From Desulfovermiculus halophilus DSM 18834 (GTDB lineage Bacteria > Desulfobacterota > Desulfovibrionia > Desulfovibrionales > Desulfothermaceae), in assembly GCF_000620765.1 (NCBI RefSeq), contig NZ_JIAK01000008.1, positions 96,001 to 160,000 on the forward strand: a stretch of 64,000 bases of DNA, in the 5' to 3' direction. The notes below the pieces were generated by a model. It was not told the DNA's origin. It was given only the letters and a program-made list of their open reading frames with translations, and made no database searches. Both the position numbers and the translations under genes were made by a program. Shown here in pieces: positions 1 through 7,380 of this stretch. The first letter of the stretch is position 1, and every line of letters begins with the position of its first letter.

Positions 1-359
1 CCGCTCAACCGGCCCGGCTGAGGCGAAGTCTTAAAGTCCGGCCGGAGGAAGGAGAAGCTGCGGTCGATAAAGGCCTTGGTTTGGGCGGTCACATCCCCGA
101 AATAGATGGGGGAGGCCAGGACCAGACAGTCGCAGTCAGAAATGGCCTGCAGCACCTCTTGCAAATCGTCCTCAAGGATGCACTTCTCTTCCTGTCCTTT
201 GCAGGCAAAGCAGGCCTGACAGCCTTGAAAGGCAAGCTCGTTGAGGGCAAAGGTCTGCACGCCGGCACCCAGGCTCTGGGCCGTTTGGGTGAATCGTGCG
301 GCCAGGGTTGCCGAATTGCCCTTGGTCCGCGGGCTGCCCAAAAGACATACGCAGTTCAT
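1..359 (-). CDS. NADPH-dependent FMN reductase / flavodoxin-fold Fe-S flavoprotein, 3' end outside the window
   Basis: Reading the minus strand from the ATG at 357-359 gives 119 residues that run off the window start. The N-terminus (MNCVCLLGSPRTKGNSATL) has the GSPRxxGNS phosphate-binding loop of the NADPH-dependent FMN reductase/flavodoxin-like family, and a later LVLASPIYFGDVTAQTK stretch is the second flavin-contact loop. Between them is a Cys-rich segment CQACFACKGQEEKC, as in iron-sulfur flavoproteins that use a compact cysteine motif. The family transfers electrons from NAD(P)H or ferredoxin to flavin or small acceptors in the cytoplasm. A MITE copy lies directly upstream and separates it from the selenoprotein gene on the same strand. 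The C-terminus cannot be judged. Confidence 0.85.
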   Translation of the reverse strand, partial: MNCVCLLGSPRTKGNSATLAARFTQTAQSLGAGVQTFALNELAFQGCQACFACKGQEEKCILEDDLQEVLQAISDCDCLVLASPIYFGDVTAQTKAFIDRSFSFLRPDFKTSPQPGRLS

Positions 360-378
360 GTTCTCTCCAATCTTTTTT

Positions 379-650
379 GGTTCTTCGACGTAGCCTGTGG
401 ATTTTTGGAGTTTGCCACCTCTTCTGTGTGTCCACTTTCGGCCCGGTATTTTCTAAGTCCCGCCAAAGGGGGATCCCTGCCCCCTCCCGGCTACTCACGT
501 GCAGGTCACTGCTTTCTGTGTGAGTGAGCGTATCATGCACGTGAGTGCCGGGTGGCGGGATCAAGAAAATGTGCGGGCCTGCCGCTCACGGCACACAGAA
601 GAGACGGCAAACTCTTATGTATGCAATTCCACTTTCTGGGTCGAAGGGCC
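379..650 (-). mobile_element. MITE copy A (palindromic non-autonomous element, ~272 bp)
   Basis: Begins GGTTCTTCGACGTAGCC and ends GTCGAAGGGCC, i.e. the same terminal inverted repeats as the copies at 30173, 37926, 39669 and 47831, here in reverse orientation. Inside it are the family's palindromic blocks, including a central CTCACGTG / CACGTGAGTG stem. Flanking 8-mers are TCTTTTTT (371-378) and TCTTTTCT (651-658), a 7/8 target duplication. The short ORFs inside it on both strands are by-products of the palindrome. Confidence 0.85.
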
Positions 651-708
651 TCTTTTCTCGTGTCCTTCGAGGTTCTTGCCAGCCCTTGGCCCGGTATGCC
701 GGGGCCGG

Positions 709-936
709 CTACAGCCGATCACAGGGGACCGAGGCCAGAGTTTCTTCCCAGTCGTCATCCAGTTGGTGAGCGTATTGCTCCCAATGAAAACGTGTGCCGC
801 ATGACCTGCAGCGCAGACCGATGAAAAATCAGGTCTTGAATGGGGCAAGGAGTCCGTTGCAGCTCTTGCAGCGCAATGCTTTGCCATCCTCATTCTCAGC
901 CGGCCGGTGCTTGGAAACCGAAAAGCGAAAAGGCAT
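709..936 (-). CDS. Dual-CXXC small selenoprotein (75 aa, Sec at residue 36)
   Basis: From ATG 936 (preceded on the minus strand by AGAGAGG, 6-8 nt away) the frame reads 35 codons, an in-frame TGA (829-831), then 39 more codons to TAG at 709-711. Both halves look like one protein: a CKSC knuckle at residues 23-26, TGA at 36, a CRSC knuckle at 43-46, then an acidic tail (HQLDDDWEETL). Two CXXC knuckles around a central Sec match the dual-CXXC small (seleno)protein type known from deltaproteobacteria; its function is unknown, presumably metal binding or thiol redox. A SECIS-like hairpin follows the TGA. The alternative, a nonsense mutation in a zinc-ribbon gene, is less likely because coding quality persists across the TGA. 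Confidence 0.75.
796..812 (-). promoter_or_regulatory. SECIS-like hairpin of the dual-CXXC selenoprotein
   Basis: On the minus strand, 22 nt after the TGA, GCUGCA-GGUCA-UGCGGC folds into six pairs (one G-U) with a GGUCA loop. The E. coli fdhF SECIS has a very similar tip (GCAGGUCUGC), and SelB recognises the GGU loop. The same bases encode the second CXXC knuckle. Confidence 0.65.
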
Positions 937-1178
937 GAAAACCTCTCTGCCGATTATGGATTGCGCATAACCCATGGCTCGCCGCGTCCCTGAGGCAGGG
1001 GAGTGCAAGTTGGGTCCGTGGACCTCGAAAGCCATCTGGGTCGGGCTTGACTCCTGAAATCGATCGGGTACCATATTTTGTTCTTTGGAGCAAATGATTC
1101 CTGAAATTCATAAAAGTCCACCATTTCGATCCGGCTGAGCGGGTGGGCAGGAGCGGAGCTTCCGTACTTCCAATACTT
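937..1178. other. Intergenic region between divergent genes
   Basis: Spacer between the selenoprotein gene (minus) and the DMT exporter (plus). Minus-strand open frames cross it, for example a 77-codon frame at 954-1187, but none has a recognisable domain or ribosome binding site. It probably holds the two promoters; no operator can be named. Confidence 0.4.
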
Positions 1179-2126
1179 ATGAACCACGAAAACCAGACAG
1201 TCTTTCCCAGCTTTCTCGTCGTTGTCATCGGCGCCCTGTGGGGAATCTACTGGGTTCCTCTGCGCCGCCTGGAATCCCTTGCACCTGTCGGCCCCTGGCT
1301 GACCTTAGCAGTGGTCCTGGTCGGCTGTCTGTGTCTAGCCCCTCTGGCCTGGAGGGGCCGAAAACAGCTGGCCGTCTCCAAGCCCAGGGCCCTGCTCAGC
1401 ACCGCCCTCGGCGGGGCGTCCTTCGTTCTCTACTCCAATGGTCTTATCTACGGGCATGTGGCTGTTGTCATTCTCCTCTTTTATTTGACCCCTGTGTGGA
1501 GCACACTGATCGCCAGATTCTGGCTGGGATTGCCCGCTTCCCCCTGGAGGTACCTGGCCATTGTCCTGGGCCTGATCGGGATCGGCCTGGTCCTGTCCGG
1601 AAGTCATCCGGGCCTGCCCGTTCCCAGGACGCTGGGGGATTTTCTGGGATTAGCCTCCGGCATTCTGTGGTCCATTGCCGCAACCGGGATCAACGCCCAT
1701 TCCAAAACCAGAGCCGCTGAAACCAACTTTATTTTCTGCGCCGGGGGGGTGATCATGGGGCTGGTCCTGGCTTTGGCCCTGAACCAACCAGTCCCGGACA
1801 TCTCTGCCGGCACCATTCCAGCCGCTGTGGGCTGGATCCTGCTCATTGGGGGGCTGTGGTGGGCCTTTTCCCTGACCGGCTTCATGTGGGCCACCACCCG
1901 CATAGAGCCGGCCAGAATCGGGATCCTGCTCATGAGCGAGGTCATTGTAGGCGCGATAAGCGCCGCCTTGTTCGCTGGAGAACCGTTTTCCAGGCTCATG
2001 GCTTTGGGCGGGGTTCTGGTTGTGGCCGCAGCCATGATCGAGACCTTGTCCAAGCCCTATCATCCCCGCCTGGGGGTGAAGGCCAAAGGGATCGGGCACA
2101 GAGCATGGTCTGAACCAATGCGTTAG
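1179..2126 (+). CDS. EamA/DMT-family transporter
   Basis: A 315-residue protein with about ten hydrophobic helices in two halves, the layout of the EamA (RhaT/YdcZ-like) drug/metabolite transporter superfamily of the inner membrane. The first helix (FPSFLVVVIGALWGIYWVPLRR) has the typical GxxWGxxWVPxR pattern, and the second half ends with the ALFAGEPFSRLMALGGVLVVAAA helix pair usual for EamA repeats. The substrate is not predictable. I start at ATG 1179 (MNHENQ); an in-frame GTG at 1143 would add 12 residues, and neither start has a strong Shine-Dalgarno. It is followed closely by the methyltransferase gene and may be cotranscribed with it. Confidence 0.85.
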   Translation: MNHENQTVFPSFLVVVIGALWGIYWVPLRRLESLAPVGPWLTLAVVLVGCLCLAPLAWRGRKQLAVSKPRALLSTALGGASFVLYSNGLIYGHVAVVILLFYLTPVWSTLIARFWLGLPASPWRYLAIVLGLIGIGLVLSGSHPGLPVPRTLGDFLGLASGILWSIAATGINAHSKTRAAETNFIFCAGGVIMGLVLALALNQPVPDISAGTIPAAVGWILLIGGLWWAFSLTGFMWATTRIEPARIGILLMSEVIVGAISAALFAGEPFSRLMALGGVLVVAAAMIETLSKPYHPRLGVKAKGIGHRAWSEPMR

Positions 2127-2134
2127 CAGCGGCT

Positions 2135-2794
2135 ATGAGCTCAGAAACCTTCTATTCCTCCCGGGCCCGGGAGTATTTCGGGCAGACTTTTGGCATCGAT
2201 CCGTCCTCTTTTCTCCGTCCTCTGACCGGATATCTATCCCCCGGGGCCCGCATTCTGGATATCGGATGCGGTTCCGGACGGGATATGCTCTGGCTGCAGC
2301 AAAAAGGCTTTACCTGTTGGGGTCTGGAGCTTTCTTCGCCCCTGGCCGGACTGGCCCGCAGGCACACCGGCCTGCCGGTCATTGAAGCTGATTTTGAGAG
2401 CTTTGATTTTCAGAAAATGGACATGGATGCCTTGATCTTGGTCGGGGCCCTGGTCCATGTGCCCCAGGCCCGTTTCAAGCCGGTCCTGGCCCGGATATTG
2501 CGGGCCTTGAAAAAAAGCGGCGGGCACGTGCTGATCACAATGAAAAAGGGGCGGGGCAGGGAGATCGGACCGGATGGACGGGTGTTCTATCTGTGGCCAG
2601 AAGGTGATCTCATCCGAGTCTTCACAGACTGCGGATTGGTGAACTTACAGCATTGGATCCAAGAATCCGCGATACGACGTACAGATACCTGGATGGGCTT
2701 TGTGCTGCGGGCAGGTCGCTGCAATCAGGCCGGGTGGGGCTCTGACGATGCCCCAGAGACGTTTTCGGCGCCGGATGCCGGATTACCTCTTTGA
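2135..2794 (+). CDS. Class I SAM-dependent methyltransferase
   Basis: A 219-residue protein with the Rossmann-fold methyltransferase core. Motif I is ILDIGCGSGRD at about residue 40, the acidic end of strand 2 is in GLELSS, and motif II/III lies near DALILVGALVHVP, followed by the LKKSGGHVLITMKKG strand typical of the Methyltransf_11/25 families. The small-molecule or protein substrate cannot be inferred. It starts 9 nt after the transporter stop, so the two probably form an operon. The last 30 residues (after WMGFVLRAG) are low in conservation signals and may be a lineage-specific tail. Confidence 0.85.
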   Translation: MSSETFYSSRAREYFGQTFGIDPSSFLRPLTGYLSPGARILDIGCGSGRDMLWLQQKGFTCWGLELSSPLAGLARRHTGLPVIEADFESFDFQKMDMDALILVGALVHVPQARFKPVLARILRALKKSGGHVLITMKKGRGREIGPDGRVFYLWPEGDLIRVFTDCGLVNLQHWIQESAIRRTDTWMGFVLRAGRCNQAGWGSDDAPETFSAPDAGLPL

Positions 2795-2967
2795 CCAACA
2801 GGAAACATGTGGTAGTATGAAAGAATCACGCACACCTCGGCCACGGGAAAGCTGCGTGCAGGGGGACAGTGTTCCGGAGTCCGGACCTCTGTCAGGGCAC
2901 GAGTTGTACGCGGGACTGGCTGGAATCGGACGGTTGCAACCGGAATGCACAACAAGGAGGCGTTGGT

Positions 2968-3468
2968 ATGCGAACCACAGGCTGGGCAATTGTCGGGATC
3001 GGGTTGGGGCTGCTGTTTTTTTCGGTGAACGCATCTGCCATGGACTACACGAACTGGATTCCGGTTTTGCCCCAGAGCATCGCCGGAGTTGAGCAGGATG
3101 GTGAGCCGGAGGGCATGAATATGGATTCCGGCGGACAGGCATGGTCCACGCTACAGCAAAGGTATGCTGATTCGGACAGGGAGATGACCCTGAGCATAAT
3201 CAAGGGCCCGGCTCCCCAAGTGCAGCAGTTTCGGCAGATGCCGGAGTTTAATACCGAAAGCCAGGATCAGATCGCCAGGTCCCTGGACTTGGACGGGAAT
3301 AAGGCAATGTATCAGTTCGACAAGCAGGCCAGGGCAGGAACGCTGATTGTTGCTCTTGGCGATCAGACCCTGGTGGTCCTGGAGTCTGAACCAGTGTCCG
3401 GGGAGCAGGAAATGCGCTCCCAGATGCAGGATGTTCCCCTGCAGGATATCGCAGGTCTGGAAAACTAA
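2968..3468 (+). CDS. Small exported protein of unknown function
   Basis: The ATG at 2968 follows AAGGAGG (2954-2960). The first 24 residues (MRTTGWAIVGIGLGLLFFSV...) are a Sec signal peptide ending at NASA-MD, giving a mature periplasmic or surface protein of about 143 residues. The mature part has no cysteines and no recognised domain; it contains a two-strand-like repeat (GNKAMYQFDKQARAGTLIVALGDQTLVVLES) that resembles the fold of small lipid- or protein-binding domains, but no family can be assigned. Its TAA stop lies inside a perfect inverted repeat shared with the convergent downstream gene. Confidence 0.75.
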   Translation: MRTTGWAIVGIGLGLLFFSVNASAMDYTNWIPVLPQSIAGVEQDGEPEGMNMDSGGQAWSTLQQRYADSDREMTLSIIKGPAPQVQQFRQMPEFNTESQDQIARSLDLDGNKAMYQFDKQARAGTLIVALGDQTLVVLESEPVSGEQEMRSQMQDVPLQDIAGLEN

Positions 3469-3504
3469 CCCACTTGCCTGCGCTTTGGCAGGCAAGTGGG
3501 TTAG
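3465..3504. terminator. Bidirectional hairpin containing both stop codons of convergent genes
   Basis: Arms 3465-3480 and 3489-3504 are a perfect 16-bp inverted repeat (CTAACCCACTTGCCTG) with an 8-nt loop. The left arm contains the TAA of the plus gene (3466-3468); the right arm contains the TAA of the minus gene (3501-3503). There is no T tract on either side, so it is not a classic intrinsic terminator, but its position argues for transcript-end protection or bidirectional termination. Confidence 0.6.
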
Positions 3505-3713
3505 TGCGTGTCTTGGTCATCGAGGTATACCCGGCTGCCACAATTTTGACAATACATGTACCCTCTTTTGATCCTTTTTTGGAGAACACAGCTATGACAT
3601 AAGAATGGTTCAGTTGGATTTTTTCTTGTATATACAGGCTTGTTGCAGTGTGTGCAAAAATAAAAGGACTCATGAGGCAGCTTACATGACCCGGGAATGT
3701 ATTGCGTAACCAT
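3501..3713 (-). CDS. Small zinc-ribbon protein with three CXXC pairs
   Basis: A 70-residue protein with three knuckles, CTHC, CHSC and CQNC, spaced as FYFCTHCNKPVY...EPFLCHSCVLQ...YMYCQNCGSRVYL. This looks like one and a half treble-clef/zinc-ribbon units that could bind one or two Zn ions; no named family is certain. I prefer the ATG at 3713 (MVTQY) because GGAGG lies just before it; an upstream ATG at 3725 would add four residues. It is convergent with the exported protein gene. Its upstream DNA (3730-4100) is strongly AT-rich. Confidence 0.65.
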   Translation of the reverse strand: MVTQYIPGSCKLPHESFYFCTHCNKPVYTRKNPTEPFLCHSCVLQKRIKRGYMYCQNCGSRVYLDDQDTH

Positions 3714-3725
3714 CTCCCCCTCCAT

Positions 3726-4119
3726 GGTTCATGAATGGTTATCCATATTCTTAGTATATATGGAGAAAATGATAACACGTTATAATATTGCAGAAATATA
3801 TTTATAATTGATCTTAGATCATTGGAGTATTTCAGCTCTCAGTCAAAAATTTTACATCCAAGCAAGATACACAGTGCGCATCCATGTCAGATTGATGAAG
3901 AAAGTGAGGAGGGGGTGGATCACAAATATGGTGATGGATGGATGCAACTAATAGTATAGAGCAGGAAAAGAAAAAAGCAAGTCTTTCAGAGAAAATTTTA
4001 TAAAAAAAATCAGCTTTGGTTCGATAACCAATCGGGCTTGAAGTGTTTTATTCTGTATCCCGGCCTGTTGTGCATGGGAAAAGCGTCCACATATCCTTGA
4101 GAGAAAAAACGTTCTCCGT
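3726..4119. other. AT-rich intergenic region
   Basis: About 390 bp of conspicuously AT-rich DNA between two minus-strand genes, with A and T runs (for example around 3790-3850 and 3960-4015). No coding frame with a plausible start and no strong hairpin is visible. It probably contains the zinc-ribbon gene promoter. Confidence 0.4.
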
Positions 4120-4782
4120 CTATTGCAGTTCGGCAATGAACGCATTGGAGGCCTGGATGGAGGAGTTCATCTTTTCGATCAGGGTGTCGATCTGCCCCCG
4201 CAGAGAGGCGAACTCAGTCCGCAGGGCCCCGATGGCCTGGGCGTTCAGGTTGTGTTTGAGATACAGGACATTGTCCTGAAAGGTCTGCAGCACAGGCTCC
4301 ATTTTCTCTTCTGCATCCCGCATCTTGGCCAGCATTTTTTCGTACTGCCTGCGTGTTGCATCCAGCTTCTGCTCGCTGGAGCGTCGAAGCTTAGCATTTT
4401 CGTACAGTGAAAGCTCGTCTTCCCACTCCGCAAACAAGGCCCCGGCAACCGACTCCACACTGTCTATCCGCTCGGATACTTCTTCAGCCCGCTCCTTGCT
4501 GCGGTCATAGGCATCCCGCATTTTTTCATAGGCCGCTTTCAAGTCTGTCTCTTCCAGCTCAACAACGGACGAGAACTTTTCCAGGGCAGAGGAGAATTCC
4601 TCCTGGGCACGTGTCTGCGCATCCCGGGCCCCTTCAACCCGGTCCACGAGTATATCCCGTTTATGAATACCGACCTTCTCCATTGCCGTGTAATAGGTGC
4701 TGGAGCAGGCAAAAAGGGCCGAGAAGGAAAACAAAGCTGCCGTGAGCAGCAAGCTGGAAGGAAAACGCGGGTGTATATTCAT
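4120..4782 (-). CDS. DUF2959-type lipoprotein with coiled coil
   Basis: From ATG 4782 the protein is 220 residues. It begins with a lipoprotein signal (MNIHPRFPSSLLLTAALFSF) ending in a lipobox LFAC, so the mature protein is probably lipid-anchored. The start of the mature part (YYTAMEKVGIHKRDILVDRV) and the long helical, Glu/Lys-rich remainder match the DUF2959 family of uncharacterised envelope proteins; the helical core (RRQYEKMLAKMRDAEEKMEP) is likely coiled coil. A longer frame extends to 4896 but has no signal-peptide logic. The ribosome site before 4782 is weak. It is divergent from the interrupted porin. Confidence 0.75.
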   Translation of the reverse strand: MNIHPRFPSSLLLTAALFSFSALFACSSTYYTAMEKVGIHKRDILVDRVEGARDAQTRAQEEFSSALEKFSSVVELEETDLKAAYEKMRDAYDRSKERAEEVSERIDSVESVAGALFAEWEDELSLYENAKLRRSSEQKLDATRRQYEKMLAKMRDAEEKMEPVLQTFQDNVLYLKHNLNAQAIGALRTEFASLRGQIDTLIEKMNSSIQASNAFIAELQ

Positions 4783-5106
4783 CCGGTGTGCATACTCAGA
4801 ATTTCCCCGGGCGTCAATTTCAGATCCGGCAGTGGATACTGGTTGTGTCATCAATTTCTTGGGGTTCATCATCAGTCCGGCTTTCATCGGCCGCAAGCTC
4901 TGTGATTTTTACAATCTAGGCATGTGCATCAACTAAGGTATGGACAAAGATGTCTTTTTCCGATACAAGATCTCGAACAATTGTAATTGTTTCAAACAGC
5001 GTTTAGGGGAGGGGAGGCTGGTCAGGCCGCAGGGCGGTAAATTTTCCGACCCAGGGCAGCAGACGGGCTTTCGATGTTTCATGCACGGTCAAAAGGAGGG
5101 GAGAGC
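4783..5106. other. Divergent intergenic region
   Basis: Spacer between the DUF2959 gene (minus) and the porin (plus). It contains AT-rich tracts around 4905-5000 that could hold promoters. The only clear signal is the strong AAAGGAGGGGAG ribosome site at about 5091-5103 that fixes the porin start. Nothing else recognised. Confidence 0.4.
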
Positions 5107-5890
5107 TTGAAAAGAGCAGCTGGTATTGGGTGTGTAGTCATGTCGTTGGTGCTTGTTTGTGCTGCGGTCGGTTCAGCCAAGATGGGCTCGGGCAAGATCA
5201 GCGCCAAGAGCGGGGACGTGAACTGGGAGCTCTTCGGCAGCCTGAAGGTGTATCCGCACCTGGTGGACAATGTGGATTTCAACGATGACGACACCGAGTA
5301 TGACTACTTTTTGGACGAAAGCGGGGCCCTGGGAAATGAAGAAAGCATCAGGAATGAGGCTCGGATCGGATTCAACGCCCAAGGGCAGAACTGGACCTTT
5401 CATTCCATCCTGGAAGCCGATTTTGTCTACAACAAGGCCAATGCCGACCGGGGGGCTGGTGAAGCTTTGGGTCTGGAAGACTCCGGGATGACCGGTGAAG
5501 ACTTTGGGATAGAAAAGCTGGAGGCGACCTACGATTTCGCGTCTCACGGGGTGCCGATAAAGCTGGGATCCGGGTGGAACACCAAAGGCACGGACATGGC
5601 CACAGGAGGCATGGTCTACGGTGACGACCATCCATTCATCGAACTCAGCGGGGAGCTCATGCCGGATGTGAAATGGGATGTTCTCTATCTGGTTATTCAG
5701 GATGACTTGGATCAGGACGGGGAAACAGAAGCCTATGACGCAGACGATCTGGACTGGCGGGCCTATACTTTGAAGCTGGAGTTCCCCTTGGGAGACACCG
5801 GCTTTAATGTAAGCCCCTTTTACCTCTTTAGCGACAATGAGGACAGAGAGGCAGACGTGCACTACTTCGGACTGGAGGGCATCGGTAATT
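5107..5890 (+). pseudogene. Outer-membrane porin, 5' fragment (interrupted by IS200-type element)
   Basis: Translation starts at TTG 5107, placed by AAAGGAGGGGAG directly upstream. A signal peptide (KRAAGIGCVVMSLVLVCAAVGSA) is followed by a beta-rich, Asp/Glu-rich sequence (GSLKVYPHLVDNVDFND, WTFHSILEADFVYNKA, YTLKLEFPLGDTGFNVSPFY) typical of trimeric or Desulfovibrio-type porins. After HYFGLEGIG the frame enters the insertion sequence and stops at 5941-5943. The 3' part resumes at about 6590. Rejoined, the protein would be about 490 residues. The two halves keep a clean frame with no other lesions, so the insertion is probably recent. Confidence 0.85.
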
Positions 5891-5956
5891 CCAGAGCTAA
5901 ACCCCCGGCTACGCCGGGGAGAGTTGAAAAAGCTATGCTGTAGTATTTAAAAGCAA

Positions 5957-6017
5957 GCGCTCCTTTCGTATATTGGCACGGGGCTGAATCCGTGCACAAG
6001 CGAAACGAAAGGAGCGC
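5957..6017 (+). promoter_or_regulatory. 5'-UTR stem that hides the tnpA ribosome binding site
   Basis: GCGCTCCTTTCGT (5957-5969) is perfectly complementary to ACGAAAGGAGCGC (6005-6017), whose AAAGGAG is the tnpA Shine-Dalgarno just before ATG 6020. A second stem (GCACGG 5976-5981 with CCGTGC 5990-5995) sits inside the loop. The same arrangement is known from Salmonella IS200, where it keeps transposase expression very low. Confidence 0.8.
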
Positions 6018-6019
6018 AT

Positions 6020-6457
6020 ATGAAAGAGAGTTTAGCCCATACGGTATGGGAGTGCAAATACCATATAGTGTGGGTACCGAAGAGACGGCGTAAGGTCATA
6101 TACGGTCACCTAAAAGTTGAGATTGGGCAAATACTTAGGAAATTATGCGAGTACAAGGGTATTAAGATCATTGAAGGCAAAGCCTGTGTTGATCATATCC
6201 ATATGTGTGTATCCATACCGCCCAAATATTCAGTTGCAAACATAGTAGGTTACGTGAAAGGCAAGAGCGCCATGATCATATTTGAGAAGTACAGTAGATT
6301 GCGTAAGAATTTTCGTGGCCATAGTTTTTGGGCCAGAGGATATTACGTAAGCACCGTTGGATTAGATGAAGCCAAGGTACGAAAATATATCCAGAACCAG
6401 GAACAACATGAAATGATAGAAGACCAATACGATACAGACATGCGTAGCCCCTTTTAG
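6020..6457 (+). CDS. tnpA: IS200-type Y1 transposase TnpA
   Basis: A 145-residue protein matching the length of IS200 TnpA. The HUH metal-binding motif is seen as VDHIHM (His59, His61) and the catalytic tyrosine as RKYIQNQ (Tyr123). The enzyme excises and inserts single-stranded DNA by 5'-phosphotyrosine chemistry as a dimer and recognises the subterminal hairpins of the element. The gene looks intact, so the element may still be active. Translation is expected to be limited by the stem that covers its ribosome binding site. Confidence 0.93.
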   Translation: MKESLAHTVWECKYHIVWVPKRRRKVIYGHLKVEIGQILRKLCEYKGIKIIEGKACVDHIHMCVSIPPKYSVANIVGYVKGKSAMIIFEKYSRLRKNFRGHSFWARGYYVSTVGLDEAKVRKYIQNQEQHEMIEDQYDTDMRSPF

Positions 6458-6589
6458 GGGAGCACGTAGTAACTGCTAACTGGAACGAGGATTGGGTTCA
6501 GCCCCAACCTCAAGTACCCCTTAAGGGGTGCAAGTAACAAGGCCCTTCTAGGGCTAGGCAAGCCACCGGCTATGCCGGTGGTACCTACT

Positions 6590-7291
6590 GACTTCGGCAT
6601 CTTCACCCCCAGGGCGGAGCTTGTCTACATCACTGGGGAGAAAGACAACCACGAATTAGCCAATGGCAACACAGACGACGTGGACATTGAATCCTATGCC
6701 CTGTTCGCCGCCCTGGAAGCGGATGTCCATTCCCTGTTCAAGCCCTTTATCGGAGGCTACTTCTACCAGGGCGACGGGGATGCCAACGACGGAGATATAG
6801 ACGCCTACAACGCTGTGACCAATATCGCCAGATATGCCCCGGTCTTTGGCATGGAAAACGCCTTTATCTACCGAGCCATTCCGGTCCTGGGCAGCAATCT
6901 GTACGACGGGACCCCGAGCATGTTGGGTATTGATGAAGATATAGGCCAGGGCTATGGTGGGATCAGCAACTCGGCCTCTGCCAACTCTCCGGGCATGGTC
7001 TCCATGGGGCTGGGGGCCAAAGGTTCCCGGGACAACTGGGAGTACAAGGCCATGCTGCAGTACTTCCAGTTTGAAGATACCGGGGCCCTGGAAGATGTGG
7101 AAGGCAATAGCATTGACGACGAGATGGGCCTGGAGTTCGACGTGAATCTGACCTACAATTTCACCAACCACTTTTCCCTGGGCAATACGCTGTCGATCTT
7201 CGAGCCAGGGGATGGGATCCAGGATCTGCACGGAGACGATTTCGACCAGACTGCGATCATGAACACCTTTGAGATGAGATGGAGCTTCTAA
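6590..7291 (+). pseudogene. Outer-membrane porin, 3' fragment
   Basis: Continues the porin after the insertion sequence (TDFGIFTPRAELVYITGEKD...), with alternating beta strands such as WEYKAMLQYFQFED and LTYNFTNHFSLGNTLSIFEP. It ends with FEMRWSF, a terminal aromatic residue typical of outer-membrane beta barrels recognised by BamA. An apparent ATG at 6572 lies within the IS right end and is not a natural start. Without the 5' half and signal peptide this piece cannot be exported. A strong terminator follows at 7327-7359. Confidence 0.85.
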
Positions 7292-7326
7292 ACGGAAGCC
7301 TTTCTGTTTCCCGAACTTCTCGCTGA

Positions 7327-7359
7327 TTACAAACAGGGGAGTTGCTCCCCTGTTTGTAA
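7327..7359. terminator. Intrinsic terminator after the porin
   Basis: A perfect 15-bp inverted repeat TTACAAACAGGGGAG / CTCCCCTGTTTGTAA with a 3-nt loop lies 36 bp after the porin stop. It lies just upstream of the next gene's ribosome site. Confidence 0.7.
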
Positions 7360-7380
7360 AATAAGAAGGAGCAGCATCAT

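Larger units (their letters stand above)
5891..6589 (+). mobile_element. IS200-type insertion sequence (single-strand transposon, tnpA only)
   Basis: About 700 bp inserted in the porin gene. It has no terminal inverted repeats but carries subterminal hairpins, as in the IS200/IS605 group: left end CCCCGGC-tac-GCCGGGG (5903-5919) and right end CCACCGGC-tat-GCCGGTGG (6563-6581). It contains only a Y1 transposase gene and no tnpB, which fits the IS200 subgroup. There is no target duplication, as expected for this mechanism. The exact ends are uncertain by a few bases; the reading frame of the porin resumes at about 6590. Confidence 0.8.

Noticed and set aside
954..1187. 77-codon minus-strand frame upstream of the selenoprotein
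   Set aside because: No ribosome site, no domain; the selenoprotein has its own good start at 936.
5941..5943. Stop in the porin frame as a read-through site
   Set aside because: It is TAG inside the insertion sequence, not a Sec codon; the gene is simply interrupted.
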